15,201 nt of DNA from an uncultured Fimbriimonadales bacterium (GCA_937934465.1 CALGZO010000105.1:1-15201); one strand, 5' to 3'; positions 7,588 through 13,921 are shown, counted from the stretch's first letter. Notes: generated by a model not told the origin, from the letters alone. A program made the numbers and translations.

Positions 7588-7905
7588 ATGCGAGTTTACC
7601 GTGTATCTGCCAAGCCGCACCCTGTATTTGGCGGCTACCGCTTGGGGGGCGTCTGGTTCCCGAACGCGCCCGAGTTCGTGACGCTGCGTGAGACCGAGCT
7701 CACCGACGCGATTCGCAACTGCCCCCTACTACAAATCGAGGAGGCAACCGACGATGCGACAAACGATTCTCCGATGGAGCTGGCAATTCATCAAGCCGAT
7801 TCTGCTGCGCTGGCTACGCGAACGCGCTCTGAGACTGCCCGAACAACAGCGCGACGCGCTCGCGCAACGACTGGGCGCGCCCGTGCAAACCGTCGAACAG
7901 ATTGA
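7588..7905 (+). CDS. Small phage-type protein, first gene of a neck-like cluster
   Basis: The first 55 residues are well-behaved: RVYRVSAKPHPVFGGYRLGG, then a segment rising to ETELTDAIRNCPLLQIEE. This pattern (a beta-rich start, then a short helix picking residues and a Leu-x-Ile-Glu-Glu end) resembles the small accessory proteins encoded between capsid and adaptor genes in tailed phages. Start is ATG 7588; GTG 7579 in frame is an alternative, and neither has a clear ribosome site. From about 7750 onward the frame runs through the next gene for 152 bases and becomes Arg/Thr/Ala-rich with lower third-position GC, so the functional protein may end near residue 55-60, the C-terminus being readthrough after a lost stop or frameshift. 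Function is unknown; the phage link is inferred from position and style. Confidence 0.5.
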   Translation: MRVYRVSAKPHPVFGGYRLGGVWFPNAPEFVTLRETELTDAIRNCPLLQIEEATDDATNDSPMELAIHQADSAALATRTRSETARTTARRARATTGRARANRRTD

Positions 7906-7957
7906 GACCGCCCTGCGTCAACTCACGCTGTATCAACTGGAACGCTGGACACCCTGA
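7754..7957 (+). CDS. Small helical basic protein of the phage-like cluster, 67 aa
   Basis: ATG 7754 is preceded by GAGGAGG (7738-7744) at 9-base spacing, a ribosome site of the same type as those of the next two genes. The protein begins MRQTILRWSWQFIKPILLRW and continues as a Leu/Arg/Gln-rich amphipathic helix ending LYQLERWTP; no known domain is recognised. A longer in-frame version from GTG 7688 would add 22 residues with no ribosome site and overlap the coding core of the previous gene. TGA at 7955-7957 lies 12 bases before the next start, and the next ribosome site begins 2 bases after the stop, so it is part of a tightly packed operon. The N-terminal WSWQFIKPILL segment could touch a membrane. 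Confidence 0.55.
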   Translation: MRQTILRWSWQFIKPILLRWLRERALRLPEQQRDALAQRLGAPVQTVEQIETALRQLTLYQLERWTP

Positions 7958-7969
7958 CGGAGGCGACCG

Positions 7970-8368
7970 ATGCTCACCGTGACACGCGCCGATGTGAAAC
8001 GCAAGTTGCGCCTAACCACCAACGCCTACGACGCCGAGATCGACGCGCTGATTGCCGAGATGCTTCCTGCCCTGCGCTACGCGATTGAACCGAGCTATCT
8101 GAACACTGGCGATGCGGACTTGCTGGCGACGCTGAACTTGGGCGCGTTGGAAATCATCGCGGGCGAGATGCATGCCACGCTCGCCCGCGAGCTCGGCGCG
8201 CTCGTAGGGTTTCGGCTCGGCTGGCTACAAGTGTCGCCCGCGCTCCCACGCAACCCTGCCGACCCCAGCCGACTCAAAGCGCAGGGCTACGCCCGCCTAA
8301 AACCGTTCCTCAAACGCGACGCGCAGCTGCTGTTCCTCTACAAACCCCGTGAGGAGGCGGACGAATGA
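7970..8368 (+). CDS. Phage head-tail adaptor/connector-like protein, 132 aa
   Basis: ATG 7970 has GGAGG at 7959-7963, spacing 6. The N-terminus MLTVTRADVKRKLRL, then DAEIDALIAEMLPALRYAIE, is the pattern of gp6-like phage adaptor proteins: a short strand, a 'DVK.xLR' helix, and an Asp-x-x-Ile-x-x-x-Ile helix. Length (132 residues) fits this family, as does a central helical bundle (ALEIIAGEMHATLARE). In phages such proteins form the ring that docks onto the portal after packaging. Here there is no portal, terminase or capsid gene near it. The stop overlaps the start of the next gene as ATGA, showing translational coupling. Similarity is judged by pattern, so the family call is tentative, but this is clearly a real gene. 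Confidence 0.6.
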   Translation: MLTVTRADVKRKLRLTTNAYDAEIDALIAEMLPALRYAIEPSYLNTGDADLLATLNLGALEIIAGEMHATLARELGALVGFRLGWLQVSPALPRNPADPSRLKAQGYARLKPFLKRDAQLLFLYKPREEADE

Positions 8369-8670
8369 CCATCCTACACGAGTGTCTGAACTACTGGCTG
8401 CAACGCTACGGCGAGCCGTTCCAAGTGGGCGCGCAGTCCTATCGGGGCGTCTTCTTCCAGCCGCCTGCTGGGCTGCTCCGCTGGCACTTCAGCCCTGACG
8501 ACCTCAGCACGCTGCCGCGCCCCCTGTGGGCAATCGCGCTCACGGCGAACCTGCCCGTCAACGCTACCCTCACTTGGCGCGGCGCCGCCTACCGCACCCT
8601 CAAACTCACCGAATTCCGCCTCGACGCGCAGACCATCTACCGCATCGCGCTGATACAACCGCTCCCCTGA
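8365..8670 (+). CDS. Phage head-closure/stopper-like protein, 101 aa
   Basis: The start overlaps the preceding gene in an ATGA junction (8365-8368), with GAGGAGG at 8351-8357, spacing 7. The protein is beta-rich: a helix (HECLNYWLQRYGEPFQV) leads to VGAQSYRGVFFQP, then PLWAIALTAN, LTWRGAAYRTLKLTEFR, ending TIYRIALIQP. That order, a helix followed by a small barrel with a 'G.xYr' hairpin and a terminal strand, matches head-closure (stopper) or head-tail joining proteins that follow the adaptor gene in tailed phages. Stop TGA at 8668-8670 ends the cluster. No tail terminator, tail tube or tape-measure gene follows; the next gene is a metabolic oxidoreductase. The function is inferred from fold style and gene order. 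Confidence 0.55.
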   Translation: MTILHECLNYWLQRYGEPFQVGAQSYRGVFFQPPAGLLRWHFSPDDLSTLPRPLWAIALTANLPVNATLTWRGAAYRTLKLTEFRLDAQTIYRIALIQPLP

Positions 8671-8689
8671 ACAACGCGCCGCGCCATTA

Positions 8690-8697
8690 GGTATACT
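8690..8697 (+). promoter_or_regulatory. Probable -10 box (GGTATACT) for the oxidoreductase
   Basis: TATACT at 8692-8697, with the same GG prefix as the box at 581-588, lies 20 bases after the phage-like cluster and 69 bases ahead of the TTG start at 8767. No clear -35 is visible. This suggests the oxidoreductase (and perhaps the MFS gene) is transcribed separately from the small-gene cluster. Confidence 0.45.
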
Positions 8698-8716
8698 TCC
8701 ATATGGTTATGAGGTC

Positions 8717-8736
8717 GCGCGGCGCGCCTGCCGCGC
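8717..8736 (+). other. GC-rich hairpin in the oxidoreductase leader
   Basis: GCGCGGC (8717-8723) pairs perfectly with GCCGCGC (8730-8736) around a 6-base loop, between the -10 box and the Shine-Dalgarno site (AAGGAGG, 8750-8756). There is no T-run. It may stabilise the leader or act in attenuation; no known riboswitch pattern is seen. Confidence 0.3.
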
Positions 8737-8766
8737 CCACACTGTAGCTAAGGAGGAGCAACGAAC

Positions 8767-9840
8767 TTGAGCAAGATAGGCGTTGGCTTTATCGGAGCGG
8801 GCGGAATCGCCCAAGGACAACACATGCCCAACTACGCCAAACTTTCCGACCGTGTGGAAATGGTCGCTGTGGCGGACATCAACGAGTCGAGCGCACGCGC
8901 CGCCGCCGAGCGGTTCCATATCCCGCATGTCTACACCGACTATCGTGAGATGTTGCAGCGCGACGACATCCACGCCGTGGTGGTCTCCACGCCCAACTTC
9001 GCGCATCGCGACGCCGCCATCGCCGCGCTGGAAGCAGGCAAGCATGTCCACTGCGAGAAGCCACTGGCGCGCAACGCTCGCGAAGCGCGTGAAATGACGC
9101 AAGCCGCCCGACGCACTGGCAAACTGCTGCATGTGTCGCTCCAGTGGCGCTTCTCAGCTCCCGCACAGTTCCTACACAAGTATATAGTGGAAGAGGGCAA
9201 CATCGGCGAGGTGTATTACGCCCGCGCACACGCGCTGCGTCGGCGCGGCATTCCCGGCTGGGGCGTGTTCATCGATAAAGAGAAACAGGGCGGCGGACCG
9301 CTCATCGATATCGGCGTCCATATCCTCGATACGACCCTCTGGCTGATGGGCTATCCCAAACCCGTCGCCGCGTTCGGCGCAACCTATGTCAAGTTCGGCA
9401 ATCGCCCCGATGTCGTCGGACTGATGGGGCAGTGGGACCACACCAAGTTCACCGTCGAGGACTTCGCCGTCGGGCTGATACGCCTCGAGAACGGCGCGAC
9501 CATAACGCTGGAGTCGAGCTTTTGCGCGAACATCGAGCGCGACGAGTTCAACACGCTGCTGCTGGGCGACAAGGGCGGCGTGTTCGCCGACCCGCTGAGC
9601 GAGCGACCCGTGCGCATCGCCACCGAGCAGAACCGCACCCTGTATAATATCGAACCCGCGCACCTGCCCAGCGCAAACTCCTATCAGGCGAATGTGGAGG
9701 CGTTCGTGGACGCCGTTATCCACAATAAACCCGCGCCTATCCCCGCCGAACATGGCTTCTACCTGAACGCGATTATGGACGCCATCTACGAATCTTCCGA
9801 AACGGGGCGCGAGGTCGTCATCGATGTGTCTTTAGATTAG
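8767..9840 (+). CDS. Gfo/Idh/MocA family NAD(P)-dependent oxidoreductase, 357 aa
   Basis: The start codon is TTG at 8767, decided by a strong AAGGAGG (8750-8756) 10 bases upstream; no ATG lies in between. The N-terminal Rossmann motif is GFIGAGGIA (residues 7-15), with VVSTPNFAH and the family's HCEKPLA signature (E97-K98-P99). The C-terminal half has the GGGPLIDIGVHILDTTLW segment, placing the conserved Asp and His at D181 and H185, the acid/base and substrate positions. Length is normal. These enzymes oxidise or reduce sugars, sugar acids, inositols or their derivatives using nicotinamide cofactors, in the cytoplasm; the substrate cannot be read here. The MFS transporter follows 93 bases downstream, suggesting a sugar uptake and oxidation pair, but a long inverted repeat lies between them. 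Confidence 0.93.
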   Translation: MSKIGVGFIGAGGIAQGQHMPNYAKLSDRVEMVAVADINESSARAAAERFHIPHVYTDYREMLQRDDIHAVVVSTPNFAHRDAAIAALEAGKHVHCEKPLARNAREAREMTQAARRTGKLLHVSLQWRFSAPAQFLHKYIVEEGNIGEVYYARAHALRRRGIPGWGVFIDKEKQGGGPLIDIGVHILDTTLWLMGYPKPVAAFGATYVKFGNRPDVVGLMGQWDHTKFTVEDFAVGLIRLENGATITLESSFCANIERDEFNTLLLGDKGGVFADPLSERPVRIATEQNRTLYNIEPAHLPSANSYQANVEAFVDAVIHNKPAPIPAEHGFYLNAIMDAIYESSETGREVVIDVSLD

Positions 9841-9848
9841 TTGCGTTT

Positions 9849-9921
9849 CGGTTGCTCGCCGCGCTCGGAACGCCCCCTGCATTAGGCGCACCTGTCGTTC
9901 CGAGCGGCAGGCGAGCAATCG
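9849..9921 (+). repeat. Long imperfect inverted repeat between oxidoreductase and MFS genes
   Basis: Arms TTGCTCGCC (9852-9860) and GGCGAGCAA (9910-9918) pair perfectly, and CGCTCGGAACG (9862-9872) pairs perfectly with CGTTCCGAGCG (9896-9906). The two blocks are separated by a bulge (1 base against 3). Three further outer pairs (9849-9851 with 9919-9921, one of them G-U) extend it to about 23 pairs. The 23-base loop holds a smaller CGCC/GGCG pairing. It starts 8 bases after the upstream stop and ends 12 bases before the GTG of the MFS gene. No T-run follows, so it may be an mRNA processing or stability element, an attenuator, or a miniature repeat. Confidence 0.7.
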
Positions 9922-9933
9922 CTTGGACAGAAT

Positions 9934-11175
9934 GTGAACTCGCTCTCGGCGTTCTGGGCGTTGGTGGTGATGGCGGGCTTCGCCGAGCTGGGCTATGTCA
10001 CGCTCAACATCTCCGCGATGCCCGTCTATTTACGCGAGACGGTTGGGCTGGGCGAGTCGACGATTACCGCTGTTGGCTCCGTTTTCCTGCTCACGGAGGC
10101 GGTCTTTCGTGCGCCGATGGGGCTGCTCAGCGACCAGATAGGCAGGCGGCGGCTGATTGTGCTGGGTCCGCTGCTGACCGTGTTCACCTCGCTGGCGACG
10201 CTTTTGGCGAGCCATCCGCTCCACTTTATTGGTTTGCGCGCGATTGACGGCTTGGGCGCGGCGATGCTGTGGCCCGCCGTCTACGCCGCAATCGGCGACG
10301 CCGTGCCCCCCCACAAACGCGCTTGGGCGATGAGCTTCCTGAACATGACCTACATGTCGGGCGTCGCGCTCGGACCGCTGGCAGGCGGCTTGGCGAACGA
10401 CCTCACAGGCGCGAAGCAGGCGTCGTTCTACCTCACGGCGTGCCTCTTCACGGCGGCGACCTTCATCGCGTGGCGGTTCTACCCCAACGATGGACACCCA
10501 CGCGCCGACAAACCGAACACGCCTGCAGAAACCCTCTCGCCTCGCGCCCTGATTCGTGTGTTGCGCGTCGCTCCGGGACATATGTTGCTCGCGTTCGTGG
10601 TCTTTTTCGGCGTCGGGCTGATTATGTTGCTGGTCAAGCTCTATGCGATGGACGAGTTCGGCGTGAGCGAGACGCTGTTCGGCGTGGGGCTGGTCGTGCC
10701 TGCGTTGGCGATTGCAGGTCTCAGCGTGCCGTTGGGGCGGCTGGCGGATCGGCTGGGGCGCACGCGCAGTATCCGTTGGGGGCTGAGCCTGGCGGCGGTT
10801 GTGCTGTGGAGCGTGGTCGCGCCGTCGCAGCCCCCGATTGCGTGGGTGCTGCTTGCGGCGGGGCTGGGCGCGGTCTGTTTCGTGCTGACCTTCGCGGCGT
10901 GGATGGCGGAGCTGAGCGAGATCGACCCTGCGCGGCGCGGCGTAATTTTGGGCGCGGCGGGCGCAGCGCAGGGCGTCGGCAGCATTCTGGGCGCACTGCT
11001 GGGCGGCTACCTCTATGAGCATGTGCCCCTCGCGCTGGGCGCGGTGCAAATCCCGTCGCACCGCACCCCATTTATTGGCTGCGCACTGATGCTCACGCTC
11101 GGCGCGATGCTCAGCTGGCTCGTGCTGAAGCGCGACGCCGCCCCTAACGCAACGCCTCCTCCAACGCGACCTTAG
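9934..11175 (+). CDS. Major facilitator superfamily (MFS) transporter, 413 aa
   Basis: Twelve hydrophobic segments are visible. The MFS motif A loop occurs after the second span as GLLSDQIGRRR (residues 63-73), and its repeat after span 8 as GRLADRLGRTR. The first span begins directly (FWALVVMAGFAELGYV), supporting GTG 9934 as start, though only a weak GGACAG precedes it. MFS carriers move small solutes across the inner membrane, usually by proton coupling; the substrate is unknown, but a sugar or sugar acid fits the oxidoreductase next door, and drug efflux is an alternative. The last 32 bases overlap the 3' end of dapD on the other strand. The inverted repeat at 9849-9921 lies immediately upstream and could affect translation of this gene. 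Confidence 0.9.
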   Translation: MNSLSAFWALVVMAGFAELGYVTLNISAMPVYLRETVGLGESTITAVGSVFLLTEAVFRAPMGLLSDQIGRRRLIVLGPLLTVFTSLATLLASHPLHFIGLRAIDGLGAAMLWPAVYAAIGDAVPPHKRAWAMSFLNMTYMSGVALGPLAGGLANDLTGAKQASFYLTACLFTAATFIAWRFYPNDGHPRADKPNTPAETLSPRALIRVLRVAPGHMLLAFVVFFGVGLIMLLVKLYAMDEFGVSETLFGVGLVVPALAIAGLSVPLGRLADRLGRTRSIRWGLSLAAVVLWSVVAPSQPPIAWVLLAAGLGAVCFVLTFAAWMAELSEIDPARRGVILGAAGAAQGVGSILGALLGGYLYEHVPLALGAVQIPSHRTPFIGCALMLTLGAMLSWLVLKRDAAPNATPPPTRP

Positions 11176-11968
11176 CGTCCGTGCGCGAGTCCCGATACTT
11201 TACAATCACGGGCGCATACAGTTGCACGCCGTGCTGCTGGGCGAACGCGCCCGACGCAGGGCGACTGCCCGCCGCCACCACCGCGCGCTCTGGCACGATG
11301 AGCGGCAGGTCGCCCTCCGCGCGTATCACACGCCCATGCGCCAAATCGTACAGCGGCAGCGAGCGCGTGAGGATGACCCCCGCGCCCACCACCGCCCCGC
11401 GCTTGACTATCGTGCCCTCGAACACGCCTGAGCAGCCGCCAATCAGCGCGTCGTCCTCGATAATCACCGGCAGCGCGCCCGCAGGCTCCAGCACGCCCCC
11501 GATTTGGCAACCCGCGCTGAGATGCACCCGCGCGCCGATTTGCGCACACGAGCCGACCAGCGTATGCGAGTCGAGCATTGTGCCCTCGCCCACATATGCG
11601 CCCACATTCACATAGGTGGGGGGCATCACGACGACGCCCGCGCCGAGATACGCGCCGCGCCGTACGGTCGTGCCGCCGGGCACGAGCCGCACGCCGTCGT
11701 TGAGACCGAACACGCGCGGCGGCAACAGATGCCGATCCAGAAACTCCGCGCCGCCCCAGCGCATCGGCGTCAACTTGCCCAGTCGGAACCCCAACAAGAT
11801 ACCCTGCTTCACCCAGCGGTTCACGCGCCAGCCTGTCGGGCTATCGGGGTCGGGTTCGGCAGCGCGCGCCTCGCCGCGCTCCAACGCCTCCAGCAACGCC
11901 TCTACCAGCGACTCGTGCGCCTCGCCTGCTTGATAGGCGCGTTCGATCGCCGTCGCTAACTCCGTCAT
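11144..11968 (-). CDS. dapD: 2,3,4,5-tetrahydropyridine-2,6-dicarboxylate N-succinyltransferase (DapD), 274 aa
   Basis: DapD transfers succinyl from succinyl-CoA to tetrahydrodipicolinate, the step that commits to the succinylase branch of lysine and meso-diaminopimelate synthesis. I start at ATG 11968, which gives 274 residues, the same length as the E. coli enzyme, with GGAG (11978-11975) 6 bases upstream. A longer frame to 12247 only adds residues that shadow dapA. Helical N-terminus; from about residue 105 a left-handed beta-helix of hexapeptide turns (GAYLGAGVVVMP, VNVGAYVGEGTMLD) leads to the family block LVGSCAQIGARVHLS (138-151) and IGGVLEP (156-162). The C-terminal strand QLYAPVIVKY matches the E. 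coli SLYCAVIVKK region. It is the last gene of the dap operon, 11 bases after dapA, and its end overlaps the MFS gene by 32 bases. Confidence 0.93.
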   Translation of the reverse strand: MTELATAIERAYQAGEAHESLVEALLEALERGEARAAEPDPDSPTGWRVNRWVKQGILLGFRLGKLTPMRWGGAEFLDRHLLPPRVFGLNDGVRLVPGGTTVRRGAYLGAGVVVMPPTYVNVGAYVGEGTMLDSHTLVGSCAQIGARVHLSAGCQIGGVLEPAGALPVIIEDDALIGGCSGVFEGTIVKRGAVVGAGVILTRSLPLYDLAHGRVIRAEGDLPLIVPERAVVAAGSRPASGAFAQQHGVQLYAPVIVKYRDSRTDAKVALEEALR

Positions 11969-11979
11969 AGCGCGCTCCA

Positions 11980-12897
11980 CTAAACACTCCCAGCGACAGC
12001 GAGAGGCGACTCGACGCCCATCGTGCGCAGCAACTCGCGCAGACGCTCGCGCGTGCGCTCGCTCACAGGCGTCAGCGGCAAGCGCAGATGCTCTTCTATA
12101 AGCCCCAGCATCGCCATCACGCATTTCACGGGCGCGGGGTTCGTCTCCCAGAAGTTCGCCTGCATCAGCGGCTGCAGCCGATAGTGCCACGCGCGCGCGG
12201 TCTCGGCGTCGCCCTGCAGCGCGGCGCGCACCATCCGACTCGTCCAAGCGGGCAACTCGTTGCCAATCACTGAAATCACCCCGTCGCCGCCCATCAGTAT
12301 CGTCGCCGCAGCGAAGATGTCGTCGCCCGCGTACACCGCAAAGCCCTCCGGACGACTCCCGAGTATCTCCAACGCTTGGATGAGGTTGCCGCTCGATTCC
12401 TTCACCGCGACCACATGGGGCACTTCATAGGCAACGCGCAGCACCACCTCGGGCAGGTAGTTGCGCCCCGTGCGCGAGGGCACATTGTAAAGGATGATGG
12501 GAATATCGGCGGCTTCGGCAATCGCGGCATAGTGGCGCACCAGCCCTTCGGGTTCGGGCTTGTTGTAGTAGGGCGTGACGGACAGCACGGCGGTCGCGCC
12601 TGCGCGTTTGGCGTGTTGCGCCAGTCCAATCGCCTCGTGCGTGGCGTTGCTCCCTGCGCCCGGACACACAGGCACGCGCCCGTTCGCCTGCTCCAGCACG
12701 ATGTCCATCACGCGCCGATGCTCCTCGTGGGTCAGCGTTGCGCCCTCGCCCGTCGAACCGACAGGCAACAGCGCGTCGACGCCCGATTCAATCAACCAAT
12801 CGACTAAGCGGCGCATGCGGGGTTCGTCCACAGCCCCGTCGCGCGTGAACGGCGTGACCATCGCCACGCCCAAGCCTCGAAACGGTATCGTTCGCAT
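11980..12897 (-). CDS. dapA: 4-hydroxy-tetrahydrodipicolinate synthase (DapA), 305 aa
   Basis: DapA condenses pyruvate with aspartate semialdehyde, the first dedicated step of lysine/diaminopimelate synthesis. The TIM-barrel aldolase motifs are all visible: GSTGEGATLTHEEH (residues 47-60), VTPYYNKPEPEG (107-118), YNVPSRTG (137-144, with Y137 and R142) and the Schiff-base lysine K166 in VAVKESSG. The first residue of the usual Thr-Thr pair is Ser (S48, T49). ATG 12897 overlaps the dapB stop as TGATG, with GGAGG (12909-12905) 7 bases upstream; a longer in-frame extension to 12975 would run into dapB and is rejected. Length is slightly above the usual 290-300. GSTGE also occurs in N-acetylneuraminate lyases, but the dap neighbours make DapA the best call. 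Confidence 0.93.
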   Translation of the reverse strand: MRTIPFRGLGVAMVTPFTRDGAVDEPRMRRLVDWLIESGVDALLPVGSTGEGATLTHEEHRRVMDIVLEQANGRVPVCPGAGSNATHEAIGLAQHAKRAGATAVLSVTPYYNKPEPEGLVRHYAAIAEAADIPIILYNVPSRTGRNYLPEVVLRVAYEVPHVVAVKESSGNLIQALEILGSRPEGFAVYAGDDIFAAATILMGGDGVISVIGNELPAWTSRMVRAALQGDAETARAWHYRLQPLMQANFWETNPAPVKCVMAMLGLIEEHLRLPLTPVSERTRERLRELLRTMGVESPLAVAGSV

Positions 12898-13649
12898 CAA
12901 TCTGCCTCCGTAGGTGTGAGTATCTCGGTCAGTACCTCCTGAAAGGTGTAGAAGCCCGTGCGTCCACGCAGCCATTCGGCGGCTCGGACGGCGCCATACG
13001 CGAAGCCGTCGCGACTTTTGGCGCGGTGCGTGATTTCGAGCCAGTCGTAGGGACCGTCCAGCAGCACGCGATGGGTTCCGAACTCGCTACCGACGCGCAG
13101 TACCCCCACGCAGAACTGCGTTTCGGGCAGTGGGTGGTTGGGGGGCGCGGGGTAGACGGCTTCGCGCGGCGGGTTCAGGGCGTGTTGCAGTCGCTGCGTG
13201 AGTGCGCGCGCTGTGCCGCTGGGGGCGTCCGCCTTGCCCCGATGATGAATCTCCTCAATCGCCACATCCCAGCCGTCCAACCGCAACAGCTGCGCCGCGA
13301 GTGCGACGGCGTAATGCATATACAGTTGCACGGCGATGGAGAAGTTCGGCGCGTACAGCACTGCGCCGCCCGATTGTTGCACGCGCTGGGCGAGGGCGTC
13401 GCGTTGCGCGTCCCAGCCTGTCGTGCCAATCACGAGGGGGCGCGCCGTGTGCAGCGCCAGCGCGATATTCGTCTCGACGGCGTCGGCGTGCGAGAAGTCG
13501 ATCAGCGCGTCGGCGGTTTCGGCAATCGCCGTGCGTTCAGCGTTGGGCGTCGCGCGCCCCATCACGCCGACCACAGTGTGCCCGCGCGCCGTCGCCACTC
13601 GCTCAACCGCCTGTCCCATCCGTCCGTAGCCAATCAGCGCGATACGCAT
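12897..13649 (-). CDS. dapB: 4-hydroxy-tetrahydrodipicolinate reductase (DapB), 250 aa
   Basis: DapB reduces the DapA product with NAD(P)H to tetrahydrodipicolinate, the substrate of DapD. The N-terminal Rossmann loop is GYGRMGQ (residues 7-13). Further family marks are DFSHADAVETN (51-61), GTTGWD (75-80), APNFSIAVQLY (100-110) and the catalytic block EIHHRGKADAPSGTA (133-147), with the general acid at H135 and K139. Length is at the short end of normal. ATG 13649 has GGAGAG (13661-13656) 6 bases upstream. The stop overlaps the dapA start (TGATG), so the pair is translationally coupled. The gene follows a lysine riboswitch (13894-13721), which should reduce its expression when lysine is high. 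Confidence 0.95.
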   Translation of the reverse strand: MRIALIGYGRMGQAVERVATARGHTVVGVMGRATPNAERTAIAETADALIDFSHADAVETNIALALHTARPLVIGTTGWDAQRDALAQRVQQSGGAVLYAPNFSIAVQLYMHYAVALAAQLLRLDGWDVAIEEIHHRGKADAPSGTARALTQRLQHALNPPREAVYPAPPNHPLPETQFCVGVLRVGSEFGTHRVLLDGPYDWLEITHRAKSRDGFAYGAVRAAEWLRGRTGFYTFQEVLTEILTPTEAD

Positions 13650-13720
13650 GGCGTTCTCTCCGTGTTCAGGGGGTTCATCGAGCGAGGGGGCGCGTTCGTC
13701 GAGTCGGCGGTAGCCTGTCT
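13650..13720 (-). promoter_or_regulatory. Expression platform of the lysine riboswitch
   Basis: This 71-base stretch joins the aptamer to the dapB start. No hairpin plus U-run is present, so control by intrinsic termination is not obvious. The P1 3' strand (TCGAG on the minus strand) can pair instead with CTCGA at 13703-13699 or 13682-13678, offering a possible alternative fold. Translational or Rho-dependent control is inferred; the mechanism is unresolved. Confidence 0.4.
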
Positions 13721-13894
13721 CGAGTAGCGCTCCGCTTTGCCCTATGCAAAGCGACAGTCTGCAAGGTATTCCCTTACAGCCCAGCGACGCGCGCGCCGAG
13801 TGCGCATCGCTTCGGCGGTCAGCCCTTTCGGCGTCGTTCTACGGCGTCGGCGCGCCTCCCAACGCTTACTGATGCTGTCCCGCGCCTCTACTCG
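13721..13894 (-). promoter_or_regulatory. Lysine riboswitch (L box) upstream of dapB-dapA-dapD
   Basis: On the minus strand P1 is formed by CGAGTAG (13894-13888) and CTACTCG (13727-13721). The conserved junction AGAGGCGCG follows P1. Next come GAAAGGG (13829-13823) and GCCGAAGC (13816-13809), the hallmark L-box segments seen in the Bacillus subtilis lysC leader. P3 pairs the GCGATGCGC region with GCGCGTCGC, followed by GCTGGGC. P4 is CTGTAAGG (13779-13772) with CCTTGCAG (13766-13759), followed by CTGTC. P5 is CGCTTTGC/GCAAAGCG (13753-13746 with 13740-13733, 5-base loop), ending in GGAGCGCTACTCG. The aptamer is 174 bases, normal for the class. It binds L-lysine and should turn down the dap operon. 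I identified it by comparing conserved motifs and pairing, without a covariance search. Confidence 0.92.
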
Positions 13895-13908
13895 GCGAAT
13901 CCCAGCAT

Positions 13909-13916
13909 AGTGTACC
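13909..13916 (-). promoter_or_regulatory. Probable -10 box (GGTACACT) for the riboswitch-dap operon
   Basis: On the minus strand TACACT at 13914-13909 lies about 15 bases before the first P1 base, so transcription would start near 13902, just ahead of the aptamer. It carries the same GG prefix as the other boxes in the window. TTGCTG (13939-13934) is a possible -35 with a 19-base spacer. The promoter lies at the 3' end of xylA; read-through from xylA could also feed the operon. Confidence 0.45.
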
Positions 13917-13921
13917 CTATC

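Noticed and set aside
10030..11061. Open frame of 343 codons on the minus strand
   Set aside because: It shadows the MFS gene; the product is Arg/Gln/His-rich without domain pattern, while the plus frame has both MFS motif A loops.
11969..12247. 93-residue N-terminal extension of dapD
   Set aside because: It overlaps the coding sequence of dapA and is Ala/Arg-rich; the ATG at 11968 has a ribosome site and gives the standard 274-residue DapD.
12898..12975. 26-residue N-terminal extension of dapA
   Set aside because: It overlaps the end of dapB; the internal ATG at 12897 has GGAGG at correct spacing and the expected coupled TGATG junction.
13731..13755. CGCTTTGC/GCAAAGCG hairpin as a terminator or operator
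   Set aside because: It is the P5 helix of the lysine riboswitch and has no T-run.
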